This document shows, piece by piece, positions 1 to 7,990 of a stretch of DNA of 44,914 bases; position 1 is the stretch's first letter, and every line of letters starts with the position of its first letter. Made by a program: the position numbers and the translations under genes. The notes beneath the pieces were generated by a model. The model saw only the letters and a list, made by a program, of their open reading frames with translations, made no database searches and was not told the DNA's origin. The DNA is taken from IMG/VR virus record IMGVR_UViG_3300034106_006094, positions 1 through 44,914 of that record; one strand, written 5' to 3'. This stretch comes from a virus.

Positions 1-1
1 C

Positions 2-2764
2 AGCGTCGCGGCCGACACGACCGCGTGGCTCGCCGCGCCGAACCTCGACGGGCTGACGTGGCAGGAGGTCTGGACCGAGGTCGGCATCGACCTGCTCGTC
101 CACGACGCGGGCGCGCTCGAACTGGTCGCCGGCAAGGGCGGGGTTCTGGAGGAGGTCGCGCCGCTCCCCGGCCGCGAGGTCTACCCGCGCGTCAACGAAT
201 ACAACCGCACGATCGAGTACGTCCAAGACCCGATGGGCTACGCGACCGCCGGCTCCGGGTACGCCGGCGGGAGCGACACGGCGGGCACGCCGGTCGTCCG
301 GTTCGACCCGCAGGAAGTGCTCTACCTCCGGCTGTTCCCGAACACGACCGGGCCGCTCGGCCTGCCGCTGATCGAATCGTGCTTGAACGAGGTCGTGTCG
401 GTCCTGCTTGCGTCCGAGCAGGCGATGTCGCTCCTCGACGCGAACGAGATTCCGCCCGGCCTGCTCGTGCTTGGCGGCATCGCCGGGGACGCGCTGGAGG
501 TGGCGAAGTCGGACCTGCAGCGCATGAAGGGGCGCGAGGGGAAGCTCCGCGTGATCGGCGGCGAGCACGGGGCGGTCGACGCGAAGTGGCTCGAACTGCG
601 CCGGGCGATCCTCGGCGTGGAGATGAAGTCGATCGTCGACGAGGCGCGCCGTGCGATCTGGCGCACGTTCGGGATCATGCCGATCGAGGCCGGCGTGACC
701 GACAACACGCCGCGCGCGGTGGGCGAGGTCATGGCCGAAATGTCGAACTCGCACCTCCTGCGGCCGATCCTCGAACTGCTCGCGGGCAAGGTGAACGCGC
801 GCCTGCTGCCGAGGGTCGTCGCGCCGCGGTTCGCCAAGCTCCTGCGGTTCGAGTTCGACTTCGACCAGAAGCTGAAGCCGGACGAGGCCGCCAAGCAGCG
901 CGACTCCAAGCTCGGCGCGGTCAAGGTCGGCGCCATGACCCTGAACGAGTGGCGCGCGTCCGAGCGCCTGCCGCTCTACGGCGCCGAGGGCGACGTCCCG
1001 ATGATCTTCGGCTCCGACGGCACGCTCCGGCGGCTGGTCGACGCGGTCGTGGAGCCGGTCAAGGCCGAGGTGCCGCCAGCCGAAGGGTCGGGCGAGGCCG
1101 GCGGCGGGAACGGTGGGCCGGGCGACGTCGAGGACGAGCCGGACCCCGAACCGCCGAAGGGCGGCAAGGGGAAGGGCGACGGGGGCGGGGTCAAGGACAC
1201 CGACGGCGAGACGGGCGAGGACGGCGAGGCCGCGGCGCCCGGCAAGAGGTCGAGCCGGGCCGAGGCGCACGTCCACGGGCTCGGTTGCCGACACGACCAC
1301 GCGCCCGACGTCCGGACATGGCCGAACCCGGAGAACGACCTGCCGAGCGACTGGCAACCGGAGGGCCGGTTCAAGGGGCTGCGGACGATCGACCTTCCCG
1401 AAGCCGCACGCCAGATCGTAGCCTACCGGGACGCGGTGCTCCCGCGCTACCGGGACGCCTCCGCTGCGATCGCCGAGGCGGTCGCCCGCCACCACGAGCC
1501 GGGCAGCGAGGCGCGCGACGACGCCGAGGCCTCCCGCAAGGCGGTGGACGGCGCGCTTGCCAAGCTGCGGTCGACGTGGTCCGCGTCGACCGAGTCGATC
1601 TACGTCGACGCGGCGAAGGCCGGGCGCACGGCCGCCGCGTCGTGGACCGAGGGCTCGTCGCCCGACCTCGCCGCCGCCGCTGTGGCTGGGCGGGAGTACC
1701 ACGAGAAGGCGATCGGCTACTTGACCGCGCAGGGCGGGCTCCTCGAAACGATGGGCGCGCTCGCCGAGATCGCAATCGCCCGGCTCGACGGCGCCGCCAT
1801 GCCGGCGCGCTCGGCGATCGCCCGCGCCGAGGGCGAGGACGAGGCCGAGTCGTCCCTGTTCGACGACCTGCTGGCCTCCATCGGAACCGCCATCGGGGCC
1901 GAACTGCTCGCGTCGTTGATCTCAGCCCTGACGGCTTCGAAGAAGCCGACCAGCGCCGCCGCCATGCTCGCGGCGCTCGGGCCGGCCAGCACCAAGGCCG
2001 AGGCCGAGGCCGCGCTCGCCGCCGTGCTCGGCGCGCAGGCCAATCGGATCGACAACTGGTCGGGCAAGGTGGTCGACCTGACCACGAAGCAGGCGTCGGC
2101 GCAGGCAACCGAGGACGCCAACCGGCGCAACGCCGACCCGAACCGGAACCCGGAGGACCCGGCCGAGTCGTGGTTCATCGAGAACGTGGACGCCGGCGGC
2201 CGTGACGAGTGCGACGAGTGCTTCGACGAGTCGCGCAAGGGGTTCGTCGCGGTTGCGTCGGTGACGTCGTGGCCGGGCGAGCGCGTCTGCGAGGGCCGGT
2301 GCCGTTGCGTGGCCGTCTGGCACACGGCGGCCGAGGTCGCGGCCGGGACCGCCGTGTCGCTCGCCGCCAACGGCAGGGCCGGCGACGCCGCGCCGAACAC
2401 GCGGGCGGACAAGTACGCCGACATCGACTTCTCGCCGCCGGCCGGCGTTCGAGCCGAGTGCCGCAAGGGCGTGGACTGGTACGAGGCCGGCGAGGGCGGC
2501 GACGGGCTGAAGCCTGAGACGGTTCGCTGGGCGCGCAAGTTGCGCGACGGTGACGACATCACGCCCGCGAAGGCCCGCAAGATGCGGGCGTGGCTCGCTC
2601 GCCACGAGGTCGACAAGGACGGAACCGGGTTCTCGCCGGGCGAGGACGGATACCCGTCGCCCGGCCGTGTGGCGTGGGCGTTGTGGGGCGGCGACCCCGC
2701 GGTCGGCTGGTCCTCGAAGCTCGTCGACCGAATGGGCGCGGCCGACGACGGAGGGGCCGAATAG
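2..2764 (+). CDS. Portal protein fused to Mu gpF-like head protein (5'-partial)
   Basis: Forms the dodecameric DNA channel at one capsid vertex. The frame is open from base 2, so the N-terminus lies outside the window; about 920 residues are visible. Roughly residues 1-350 read as the portal core (e.g. TFGIMPIEAGVTDNT and the helices after it). Residues 350-430 are a Gly/Asp/Pro linker with a His/Cys patch (HVHGLGCRHDH). Residues 430-720 are helical. About 735-775 carry a Cys cluster (CDECFDES ... CEGRCRC) like the end of Mu gpF/SPP1 gp7 minor head proteins. About 801-920 is a separate domain starting KYADIDFSPPAGVRAE and containing DKDGTGFSPGEDGYPS, which I recognise as a module common in phage head genes. 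Portal/minor-head fusion is inferred from one uninterrupted frame. It precedes the protease gene in normal order. Confidence 0.85.
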   Translation, partial: SVAADTTAWLAAPNLDGLTWQEVWTEVGIDLLVHDAGALELVAGKGGVLEEVAPLPGREVYPRVNEYNRTIEYVQDPMGYATAGSGYAGGSDTAGTPVVRFDPQEVLYLRLFPNTTGPLGLPLIESCLNEVVSVLLASEQAMSLLDANEIPPGLLVLGGIAGDALEVAKSDLQRMKGREGKLRVIGGEHGAVDAKWLELRRAILGVEMKSIVDEARRAIWRTFGIMPIEAGVTDNTPRAVGEVMAEMSNSHLLRPILELLAGKVNARLLPRVVAPRFAKLLRFEFDFDQKLKPDEAAKQRDSKLGAVKVGAMTLNEWRASERLPLYGAEGDVPMIFGSDGTLRRLVDAVVEPVKAEVPPAEGSGEAGGGNGGPGDVEDEPDPEPPKGGKGKGDGGGVKDTDGETGEDGEAAAPGKRSSRAEAHVHGLGCRHDHAPDVRTWPNPENDLPSDWQPEGRFKGLRTIDLPEAARQIVAYRDAVLPRYRDASAAIAEAVARHHEPGSEARDDAEASRKAVDGALAKLRSTWSASTESIYVDAAKAGRTAAASWTEGSSPDLAAAAVAGREYHEKAIGYLTAQGGLLETMGALAEIAIARLDGAAMPARSAIARAEGEDEAESSLFDDLLASIGTAIGAELLASLISALTASKKPTSAAAMLAALGPASTKAEAEAALAAVLGAQANRIDNWSGKVVDLTTKQASAQATEDANRRNADPNRNPEDPAESWFIENVDAGGRDECDECFDESRKGFVAVASVTSWPGERVCEGRCRCVAVWHTAAEVAAGTAVSLAANGRAGDAAPNTRADKYADIDFSPPAGVRAECRKGVDWYEAGEGGDGLKPETVRWARKLRDGDDITPAKARKMRAWLARHEVDKDGTGFSPGEDGYPSPGRVAWALWGGDPAVGWSSKLVDRMGAADDGGAE

Positions 2765-2796
2765 CCGCCGGGCTTGCGCCGCAGCGCCTCCGCTGC

Positions 2797-2802
2797 TACC
2801 CT
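2797..2802 (+). promoter_or_regulatory. Extended -10 box, TGC-TACCCT
   Basis: TGCTACCCT lies in the 111-base gap after the portal gene, 73 bases before the protease start. It matches the TGC-TACnCT motif seen before many other genes here. No convincing -35 is visible. Confidence 0.4.
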
Positions 2803-2875
2803 TCGGGAAACCAGCGGAACGACCGCCCATCGAGGCGCCCGCGAACCACCAGACCGGCAACGGTCAGGAGTCGCC

Positions 2876-4411
2876 ATGTCGCTTTCCCTCGCGTCCGTCG
2901 CCGCGCCCGACCTCACGCAGCCGGCCGAGATCGTCGACGGGCGCCGCACCTACCTCGTGCGCGCTCGTGTCCCGTTCGCGTTCTCCGCGCTCCTGACCGA
3001 CGCTCGGGTCGAGGCCGCGGTCCGCGCGCCGCTGCCGACGATCGACGACGAGGGCGAGGGGCCGACCGACCCGACGAACCCCGGCGAGCAGAAGATCGTG
3101 ACGAAGGCCGACGGCGAGGGCATGGCCGCCGAGGAGGACGACACCGATCCCGCGACCGGCGAGGGCGGCGAGATGATGCTGTACGGCGTCGCGTCCTCGA
3201 CCGGCGTCGACACCTACGGCACCGAAATGTCGAAGCGCGCGCTCGACGGCATGGCCGAGCAGTTCTCGTCCGGCGAGGTCTGCTACCTGCCCGCGCACCC
3301 GTCGTGGAGCGGCAACGGCGGCGAGTGGGACTCCGTGATCGGCTACGTCACGAAGGGCGAGGTCGTGTCGTCCGCGGTCGAGAACGCGGCTGCTGCCACC
3401 GAGCCCGGCTTCGCCCTGCGCGTCGCGGTCGCCCTCGACGCCGACGCGCCGATGGCCGAGCGGCTGGCGAAGATGATCGGCCGCAAGAAGAAGGTCGGCC
3501 AGTCGATCGGAGGCTGGTTCACCGAGCTTCGGTACATCTACGCCGCCGACGCCGGCGAGTGGGACCCTCCGGAGCGCGTGATCATCGAGGGCGTGGAACT
3601 CGACCACCTTGCCGCCACGCGCCGCCCGTCGAACGGGGACTCGTGGATCGACGGGATGCGCTCTGCGATCTCCGCGTCGCACGACTCCGCGGTGGCCCGC
3701 GCCAAGGCCGCCGCGCCGAAGGTCGTCGCCGCCGAGGTCGAGCCGACCCCTGAACCCGTCGCGGCCGAGCCCGCTGACGAACGAAACAATGCCGTACCCC
3801 TTGACACCGAGAACGCGCCGCGTCACGATTCGGATGACGACGCGGGAAGCGAAGGCCAGCGAGCCTCTCCCGGTGCCACGGACGGCGACGTGCCTTCCAC
3901 CAACACCGAGGAACTCAACATGACCCCCGAAGCTCTCCGCGCCCTCCTGACCGAGTCGCTCGCCCCCATCGCCGCCCGTCTCGACGCCGTCGAGGCCCGG
4001 ACCGCCGTCGCCACGCCTCCGGGCGCCCGCGTCGCCGACCCGGTTGCCTCCCCGGTCGCCGATCCCAACGCCACCGAGGTCGCCGCGCTCCGCGCCCGCC
4101 TCGCGGCCTCCGAGGCCCGGACCGCCGAGCGGTACTTCGGCCGCAAGGGCCACGCTGGCGCCGGCTCCTTCGACCGCGCCGTGATCGAGGGCGTCGCCGA
4201 GCAGGTGGTCGAGCAGGCTCCCGCCCTCGCCGCCGTGGTCCGCTCCAAGGGCTTCGTCGACCGTCGGTCGGTGTCGCACTACGGCGCCACCATCGAGGAG
4301 CAGGTGTCGATGCGCGCTGCGCTCGAATCCGACCTGCACGCGCTGATCAACAGCGCCGTCGACGAGGGCGTGATCCGCGAGCCCGACTCCGACGTCGGCT
4401 CGTGGTCCTGA
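2876..4411 (+). CDS. Prohead protease with C-terminal scaffold domain
   Basis: Maturation protease that cleaves scaffold and capsid protein inside the prohead. 511 residues. The start is the ATG with AGGAG five bases upstream. Residues 100-270 resemble HK97/U35 prohead proteases: MLYGVASSTGVDTYGTEMS, a candidate catalytic His141 in PAHPSW, candidate Ser210 in VGQSIGGWF, and DHLAATRRPSNGDSW. Residues 290-345 are a polar linker. From residue 349 (MTPEALRALLTESLAPI) the protein is a helical, Ala/Glu-rich scaffold-like region. Protease-scaffold fusion is common in siphoviruses, and the major capsid gene follows directly. An in-frame internal start could yield the scaffold alone (see 3920). Confidence 0.85.
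   Translation: MSLSLASVAAPDLTQPAEIVDGRRTYLVRARVPFAFSALLTDARVEAAVRAPLPTIDDEGEGPTDPTNPGEQKIVTKADGEGMAAEEDDTDPATGEGGEMMLYGVASSTGVDTYGTEMSKRALDGMAEQFSSGEVCYLPAHPSWSGNGGEWDSVIGYVTKGEVVSSAVENAAAATEPGFALRVAVALDADAPMAERLAKMIGRKKKVGQSIGGWFTELRYIYAADAGEWDPPERVIIEGVELDHLAATRRPSNGDSWIDGMRSAISASHDSAVARAKAAAPKVVAAEVEPTPEPVAAEPADERNNAVPLDTENAPRHDSDDDAGSEGQRASPGATDGDVPSTNTEELNMTPEALRALLTESLAPIAARLDAVEARTAVATPPGARVADPVASPVADPNATEVAALRARLAASEARTAERYFGRKGHAGAGSFDRAVIEGVAEQVVEQAPALAAVVRSKGFVDRRSVSHYGATIEEQVSMRAALESDLHALINSAVDEGVIREPDSDVGSWS
3920..4411 (+). CDS. Possible nested scaffold protein (internal start)
   Basis: An in-frame ATG at 3920 follows GAGGAA with six bases of spacing and sits exactly at the boundary between the polar linker and the helical scaffold domain of the protease gene. 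Initiation here would give a 163-residue scaffold, as lambda Nu3 is made from inside gene C. What I see is the RBS, start and domain boundary; expression is inferred. The alternative is that scaffold is released only by protease cleavage. Confidence 0.5.
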   Translation: MTPEALRALLTESLAPIAARLDAVEARTAVATPPGARVADPVASPVADPNATEVAALRARLAASEARTAERYFGRKGHAGAGSFDRAVIEGVAEQVVEQAPALAAVVRSKGFVDRRSVSHYGATIEEQVSMRAALESDLHALINSAVDEGVIREPDSDVGSWS

Positions 4412-4444
4412 TCCAAACCAACTTCCACACTTCAGGAGCCTGCC

Positions 4445-5425
4445 ATGTCCCTCGATCAAATCTGGGCCGATCTCGACCCCCGCCGTCGCGCCGCCCTTCA
4501 GCGCACCCTCAACTCGTCCGGCGCCGGCTCCGTCCTGCTCCAGCCGAACGTCAACAAGATCGTCCAGCAGCTTTCGCTTCGGATGCTCGGCGTCCAGTCC
4601 ACGCTCGACCGCAAGCCGGGCAGCGGACAGGCCGCGCTGATCAACCGTCGCACGCCCGGCACGACCGGCGGCGCTTGGGTCGCTGACACCGACTCGGGGA
4701 CGGAGGAGACGGGCACCTACGCACAGGCGACCTTCACCTACCGCACCCTGCTCACCAAGGGCACCGTCACCCGCAAGCTGCAGGCCACCGGCCGCACCTA
4801 CGGCGACGTGCTCGCGACCGAGATGGTGAACAAGGCCGAGGACTTCGCGAACCTCCTCGAAAGCGCGCTCCTGATCGGCGACAACGCGGCGAGCGCGAAC
4901 CAGATCAGCGGCCTGCTGACCCTGATCAACGCCGTCGCCGGGCAGGTCGTCGCGAACAGCACGCTCTCGGCGGGCTCCGCGCTCGTCCTGAGCAAGCTCG
5001 ACGAGGCGATCGACGTGGTGCGCGGCGCGGGCAACCGTTCCGACCTCCGCATCTACGGCTCGCAGGCCGGGCTTCGGAAGCTGAACGCGGCCCTGCAGGC
5101 GCAGCAGCAGTTCGTCAACATGACCGAGATCGCCGGCGGCTTCCGCGTGAAGACCTACGACGGCATCCCGCTCGTGCCGACGACCTCGATGCCCGACAAC
5201 CTGACGTGGAGCGGCTCCAGCCAGACCGCGTTCTCGGGCGGCACCACGACCTCGCTCGTGATCGTGAACACCCGGTACTGCTGGATCGAGGAACTCACCC
5301 CGATGTCGGTGCTCCCGCTCGCCAAGACCACGAGCCAGAACGACGCCTTCGAAATGTTCGTCGATCTGGCCTTGGTTTTGGCAAACTCCAAGGGAGCTTC
5401 CATCTTGGGCGGTATCTCGGTCTAA
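4445..5425 (+). CDS. Major capsid protein, HK97 fold
   Basis: Main shell subunit. 326 residues, ATG preceded by CAGGAG. Recognisable features are an N-terminal helix (DPRRRAALQRTLNS), an E-loop-like stretch, a P-domain spine helix (GDVLATEMVNKAEDFANLLE), LLIGDNAASANQISGLL, and a C-terminal A-domain/P-loop (GFRVKTYDGIPLVPTTSMP). It lies directly after protease/scaffold, the expected place. No separate decoration gene is seen next to it; the next gene is an HNH endonuclease. The family is certain from fold-level features and context, though the sequence is not close to any type phage I can name. Confidence 0.88.
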   Translation: MSLDQIWADLDPRRRAALQRTLNSSGAGSVLLQPNVNKIVQQLSLRMLGVQSTLDRKPGSGQAALINRRTPGTTGGAWVADTDSGTEETGTYAQATFTYRTLLTKGTVTRKLQATGRTYGDVLATEMVNKAEDFANLLESALLIGDNAASANQISGLLTLINAVAGQVVANSTLSAGSALVLSKLDEAIDVVRGAGNRSDLRIYGSQAGLRKLNAALQAQQQFVNMTEIAGGFRVKTYDGIPLVPTTSMPDNLTWSGSSQTAFSGGTTTSLVIVNTRYCWIEELTPMSVLPLAKTTSQNDAFEMFVDLALVLANSKGASILGGISV

Positions 5426-5452
5426 ACCGCGCCGAACCGCTCGACGTTCGAC

Positions 5453-5498
5453 AGTGGCCGGTATACAACCTCTCTCGGAGGTTCGTATGCCGGCCACT
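5453..5498 (+). promoter_or_regulatory. Long stem-loop enclosing the HNH RBS and start codon
   Basis: Bases 5453-5471 pair with 5479-5498 (19/20-base arms, one mismatch and one bulged base) around a 7-base loop, CTCTCGG. The Shine-Dalgarno CGGAGG (5476-5481) and the ATG (5487-5489) of the HNH gene lie in the loop and right arm. In transcripts read through from the capsid gene the start would be hidden, lowering translation. T4 homing endonucleases such as I-TevI use this kind of control. It could also attenuate capsid transcripts. Confidence 0.7.
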
Positions 5499-6314
5499 CG
5501 CTCGTTGGAGGAACGGTTCTGGTCGAAGGTCAACAAGGACGGGCCGATCCCGACCGGCCACCCCGAATACGACGGGCTCGGACCGTGCTGGACGTTCAAT
5601 GGCGGGACGGGGAACTCGTCGATCGCGCTGCCGATGGCGCACAAGCGCGGCCCCGACGAGCCGAAACGTCAACTCGCGTGGCGTTACCTATGGGAGTCGA
5701 TTCACGGGCCGATCCCGACCGGGCTGGTGATCCGGCACAAGTGCGACGGTGGAAAGCCGCCCGTCCTCTGCGTCAACCCCGATCACCTCGAACTCGGAAC
5801 GCAGGCGGACAACTGTGACGACCGGTATCGCCGCCGGACGGCGCCGAACCGTCCGATCCTTTCGTCGATGGCCGAGGCGATGATCGAGCTTCACGCGCTC
5901 GGCGCGCCGGTCGAAACCATCGCCAAAGCCGCCAACGTCGAGCCCGCTGCGGTCAACCATGCGATCTACTCCGGCCGCTCCGGCGTCGCGCCGAAGGCCG
6001 TCCGCCGTGTGCCGCCGATCACGCCGGAGCAACTCGCCGACGTGGACGCCCGCCTCATGGCCGGGGCGACGCTCCGTCAGGCGTCGATCGCGACCGGGAT
6101 CAACTACACGCGCCTCGCGCGCGCCCTCGCGGCCCGCGGGACGCCCTACACCCGGAGGCCGTTTCTAAACGATCAGGAGCTTCTCGTCGCCCACGCGATG
6201 GCCGCCGAGGGGAAGTCCACGAACGCGATCGCGGTCGCGCTCGGGAAGTCGTGGCCGCAGGTCCGAAAGACCCTCGCCGAACACGGGATCGGGCCGATCT
6301 TCACCCCGACCTAA
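5487..6314 (+). CDS. HNH homing endonuclease with HTH repeats
   Basis: Probable free-standing homing endonuclease. 275 residues from the ATG after CGGAGG. The N-terminal half has the phage HNH_3-type core: FWSKVN, WTF, AWRYLW, RHKC (His84), VNPDHLELGT (Asn97, His100) and a closing DRYRRR. Residues 120-275 contain about three helix-turn-helix-like repeats (ETIAKAANVEPAAVNHAI; LRQASIATGINYTRLARAL; NAIAVALGKSWPQVRKTLAE), likely for target recognition. It is inserted just after the capsid gene, a typical site for selfish endonucleases, and is followed by a strong terminator. Its start is buried in a stem-loop. Confidence 0.88.
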   Translation: MPATRSLEERFWSKVNKDGPIPTGHPEYDGLGPCWTFNGGTGNSSIALPMAHKRGPDEPKRQLAWRYLWESIHGPIPTGLVIRHKCDGGKPPVLCVNPDHLELGTQADNCDDRYRRRTAPNRPILSSMAEAMIELHALGAPVETIAKAANVEPAAVNHAIYSGRSGVAPKAVRRVPPITPEQLADVDARLMAGATLRQASIATGINYTRLARALAARGTPYTRRPFLNDQELLVAHAMAAEGKSTNAIAVALGKSWPQVRKTLAEHGIGPIFTPT

Positions 6315-6334
6315 GCCCTCGGGCCGGTCGGAAG

Positions 6335-6376
6335 GAAGGGGCTCGGCGGGCGACCGTCGAGCCCCTTCGGCGTTTT
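6335..6376 (+). terminator. Strong terminator hairpin
   Basis: A perfect 11-bp stem (GAAGGGGCTCG 6335-6345 with CGAGCCCCTTC 6358-6368, 12-base loop) is followed by GGCGTTTTGG. It lies between the convergent HNH gene and the minus-strand gene ending at 6379, so it may serve both strands. Confidence 0.8.
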
Positions 6377-6378
6377 GG

Positions 6379-6696
6379 CTACGCCGGCATGACGTTGACG
6401 CGGGCGTAGGTCAGTTCGTTGCCGACCTCGTCGGCCTTCCACCCGCTGCCCGCGCCGCGCGAGACGGGGACGGCGCGGAGGCGGATCACCTTGACGCGGT
6501 CGGCGGCGGTGGCACTGGTCCCGCGACCGGCGCGCCAGCTACCGACGTCGCTTCCGATCGCGAGCACCCGGTAGGTGCCGGGGCGGTTGCGAATCCCGAC
6601 CGTGTCGCCGACCGCGAAGGCGGCGCGGAACGCGACGACGGCGGCGACTTGGATCTTGATCTCGGCGAGGCGGGCGGCGAAGGTCGGGGTGGTCAT
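6379..6696 (-). CDS. Small unknown protein, SH3-like barrel predicted
   Basis: 105 residues, start ATG with GGAGAACAAG upstream. I do not recognise the family. The middle reads as short beta strands (AVGDTVGIRNRPGTYRVLAIGSD ends the first half; DRVKVIRLRAVPV follows), compatible with a small SH3-like barrel. N-terminal 25 residues form an amphipathic helix. No signal peptide or membrane segment. It is the first of five small minus-strand genes placed against the late + strand genes, each behind the same regulatory cassette, so it probably belongs to a different expression class from its neighbours. Confidence 0.7.
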   Translation of the reverse strand: MTTPTFAARLAEIKIQVAAVVAFRAAFAVGDTVGIRNRPGTYRVLAIGSDVGSWRAGRGTSATAADRVKVIRLRAVPVSRGAGSGWKADEVGNELTYARVNVMPA

Positions 6697-6796
6697 CTTG
6701 TTCTCCGTGCGGGCTTGTTGTTCCTCCCCGCCCCATTCACCTATCCGGCTATCGGTTACGCGGTAGGGTGACGGGTGAAGAAACACGAAAAAAGTT
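6697..6796 (-). promoter_or_regulatory. Regulatory cassette copy A
   Basis: Drives the minus-strand gene starting at 6696. Palindrome TATCCGG-CTA-TCGGTTA at 6742-6758, 45 bases from the start codon. A leader hairpin GCGGG...CCCGC and the start context GGAGAACAAGATG lie between. On the far side, exactly 18 bases away, is the second box (6777-6796, GAAGAAACACG then AAAAAAGTT). On the minus strand the palindrome falls between CTACCG (-35 position) and a weak -10. Confidence 0.7.
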
Positions 6797-6808
6797 TCGA
6801 CGGCGGGC

Positions 6809-6814
6809 TACGCT
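6809..6814 (+). promoter_or_regulatory. -10 box TACGCT, leaderless type
   Basis: TACGCT ends exactly six bases before the ATG at 6821, so transcription would begin at or next to the start codon. No Shine-Dalgarno is present. Confidence 0.55.
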
Positions 6815-6820
6815 CGGCCG

Positions 6821-7345
6821 ATGCACGCTGAGCCCCTGCACTTCGTTCGCCACGCCTTCGGCTGGTTCGACTCCCGCGGCGAGGCCGTGATCCGCGTCCT
6901 CGAAATCGGGTCGCAGGACATCAACGGCTCGCCTCGGTCGGCGTCGCCCGGCACGGTCGCCAAGTGGATCGGGGTCGACGTGTTCGACCGGCCCGGCGCC
7001 GATTGGGTCGGGCTCGCCCACGAGTTCCCGGCGAAGGGCTGGGACGGCGAGCCGTTCGACGCGCTGGTGTCGTGCGAGTGCTTCGAGCACGATCCGTTCT
7101 GGCGCGAATCCCTCACCGCCTGCGTTCCGCTCCTGCGGCCCGGCGGGCTGATCGCGATCACGGTGGCGACCGGCGACCGACCGCCGCACGGGCAGGAGGC
7201 GGACACGCCGACGCCGGGGCACTACGCGAACGTGAGCAAGGCCGAACTCGTCGCCCACCTCGCCGCCCTCGGTTGCGTGGAGATCGCAGCGCAGGTCGAG
7301 CGGCAGAATCAGGACCTCTACGCTCGCGCCGTTCGCGGGGGCTGA
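6821..7345 (+). CDS. Class I SAM-dependent methyltransferase
   Basis: 174 residues. Rossmann-fold methyltransferase signs: motif I VLEIGSQDINGS, acidic strand-2 end GVDVFDRPGADWVG, DALVSCECFEHDPFW, and LRPGGLIAITVATG, ending with a strand-rich C-terminus. The substrate is not evident. With two more methyltransferases downstream and a glycan cassette, sugar O-methylation is a reasonable guess, not shown by sequence. The start lacks a Shine-Dalgarno and follows a leaderless-type -10. It begins a run of short + strand genes leading into the first connector. Confidence 0.8.
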   Translation: MHAEPLHFVRHAFGWFDSRGEAVIRVLEIGSQDINGSPRSASPGTVAKWIGVDVFDRPGADWVGLAHEFPAKGWDGEPFDALVSCECFEHDPFWRESLTACVPLLRPGGLIAITVATGDRPPHGQEADTPTPGHYANVSKAELVAHLAALGCVEIAAQVERQNQDLYARAVRGG

Positions 7346-7348
7346 GCC

Positions 7349-7519
7349 GTGCTCGACCTCGTCCCTCGCCGCCCGCGCTTCGAAGGCCCGGTCGTCGTGT
7401 TCGTGGTCGCCGCCCTGACGGTCTACGCTCTCGGGTTCTGGCTCGCGTGGTCCGGTTTCGCGGCGCAGGAGCTTCTCGGCGACGAGGCCGCGGTCGAGGA
7501 CACCGGGTTCGGCTGCTGA
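7349..7519 (+). CDS. Small single-pass membrane protein
   Basis: 56 residues, GTG start four bases after the methyltransferase stop. Residues 1-11 are basic (LVPRRPRFEG), 12-34 form one membrane segment (PVVVFVVAALTVYALGFWLAW), and the tail is acidic (LLGDEAAVEDTGFGC). Orientation is predicted N-in. Function unknown; too isolated from the lysis genes to call a holin. The tight spacing and membrane-like composition support it as a real gene. Confidence 0.55.
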   Translation: MLDLVPRRPRFEGPVVVFVVAALTVYALGFWLAWSGFAAQELLGDEAAVEDTGFGC

Positions 7520-7532
7520 CCGGGGCGGCCGT

Positions 7533-7538
7533 TACCCC
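7533..7538 (+). promoter_or_regulatory. -10 box TACCCC, leaderless type
   Basis: GTTACCCC lies six bases before the ATG at 7545, a variant of the leaderless -10 motif lacking the final T. Confidence 0.4.
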
Positions 7539-7544
7539 GTCGGC

Positions 7545-7952
7545 ATGGCTACCCCGATCGAGTTCCCCTGCCCTCGCTGTGGCGCCCGCGAGGGCGAACC
7601 GTGCTGGACGCTGACCGACGGCGCGATGCGGACGACGCCGCACGACGCCCGGCGGCGCAAGGCCGGCGAGCGCGTCGAGCGTCCCGAGCAGACCCGGAAG
7701 CAGGTCGACGCGCGGGAGGACGGGGCGCGGCACTTCATGGTCGCAGGCGCGCTGTCGAACCTTCGAGGCGTCATCGCGTGTCGGTGGGTCGACGGGTTCG
7801 ACGAGGACGACCGGCGTGACCTCGTCACCGCGGTCGAGGCGCTTTCCCGGATCGACCAGCGGCGACGTGAGCGAAGGTTGATCCGCCAGAGCAACCGGCG
7901 GTTCAGGAAGGAGCAGGCGGTGGCGGCCGACCACGACGACCTGAACAGGTAG
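7545..7952 (+). CDS. Small zinc-finger protein
   Basis: 135 residues. The first 40 residues match the short phage/actinobacterial finger CPRCGAREGEPCW...H.ARR: Cys9, Cys12 and Cys20 plus a downstream His as likely zinc ligands. The remainder is a charged helical region (EDDRRDLVTAVEALSRID; RRRERRLIRQSNRRFRKE) that is strongly basic and could contact nucleic acid. Role unknown. Leaderless-type start without Shine-Dalgarno. Lies in the short-gene block before the connector. Confidence 0.72.
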   Translation: MATPIEFPCPRCGAREGEPCWTLTDGAMRTTPHDARRRKAGERVERPEQTRKQVDAREDGARHFMVAGALSNLRGVIACRWVDGFDEDDRRDLVTAVEALSRIDQRRRERRLIRQSNRRFRKEQAVAADHDDLNR

Positions 7953-7965
7953 CCGGCCGCCGTGC

Positions 7966-7971
7966 TACGCT
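7966..7971 (+). promoter_or_regulatory. Extended -10 box TGC-TACGCT
   Basis: CGTGCTACGCT, followed by a 19-base leader carrying GAGAGG before the ATG at 7991. This copy of the motif gives a leadered transcript. Confidence 0.5.
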
Positions 7972-7990
7972 TCGGGCGAGAGGTAGTCCC

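Noticed and set aside
25-2205. Long open frame of 726 codons overlapping the portal gene in another + frame
   Set aside because: Extremely Arg/Gly/Ala-rich with no protein-like motifs; the alternate frame of a GC-rich gene. The other frame has clear portal and minor head motifs.
2864-5644. 926-codon minus-strand open frame opposite the protease and capsid genes
   Set aside because: It mirrors two well-recognised + strand genes with their own RBSs and has the composition of a GC-skewed shadow.
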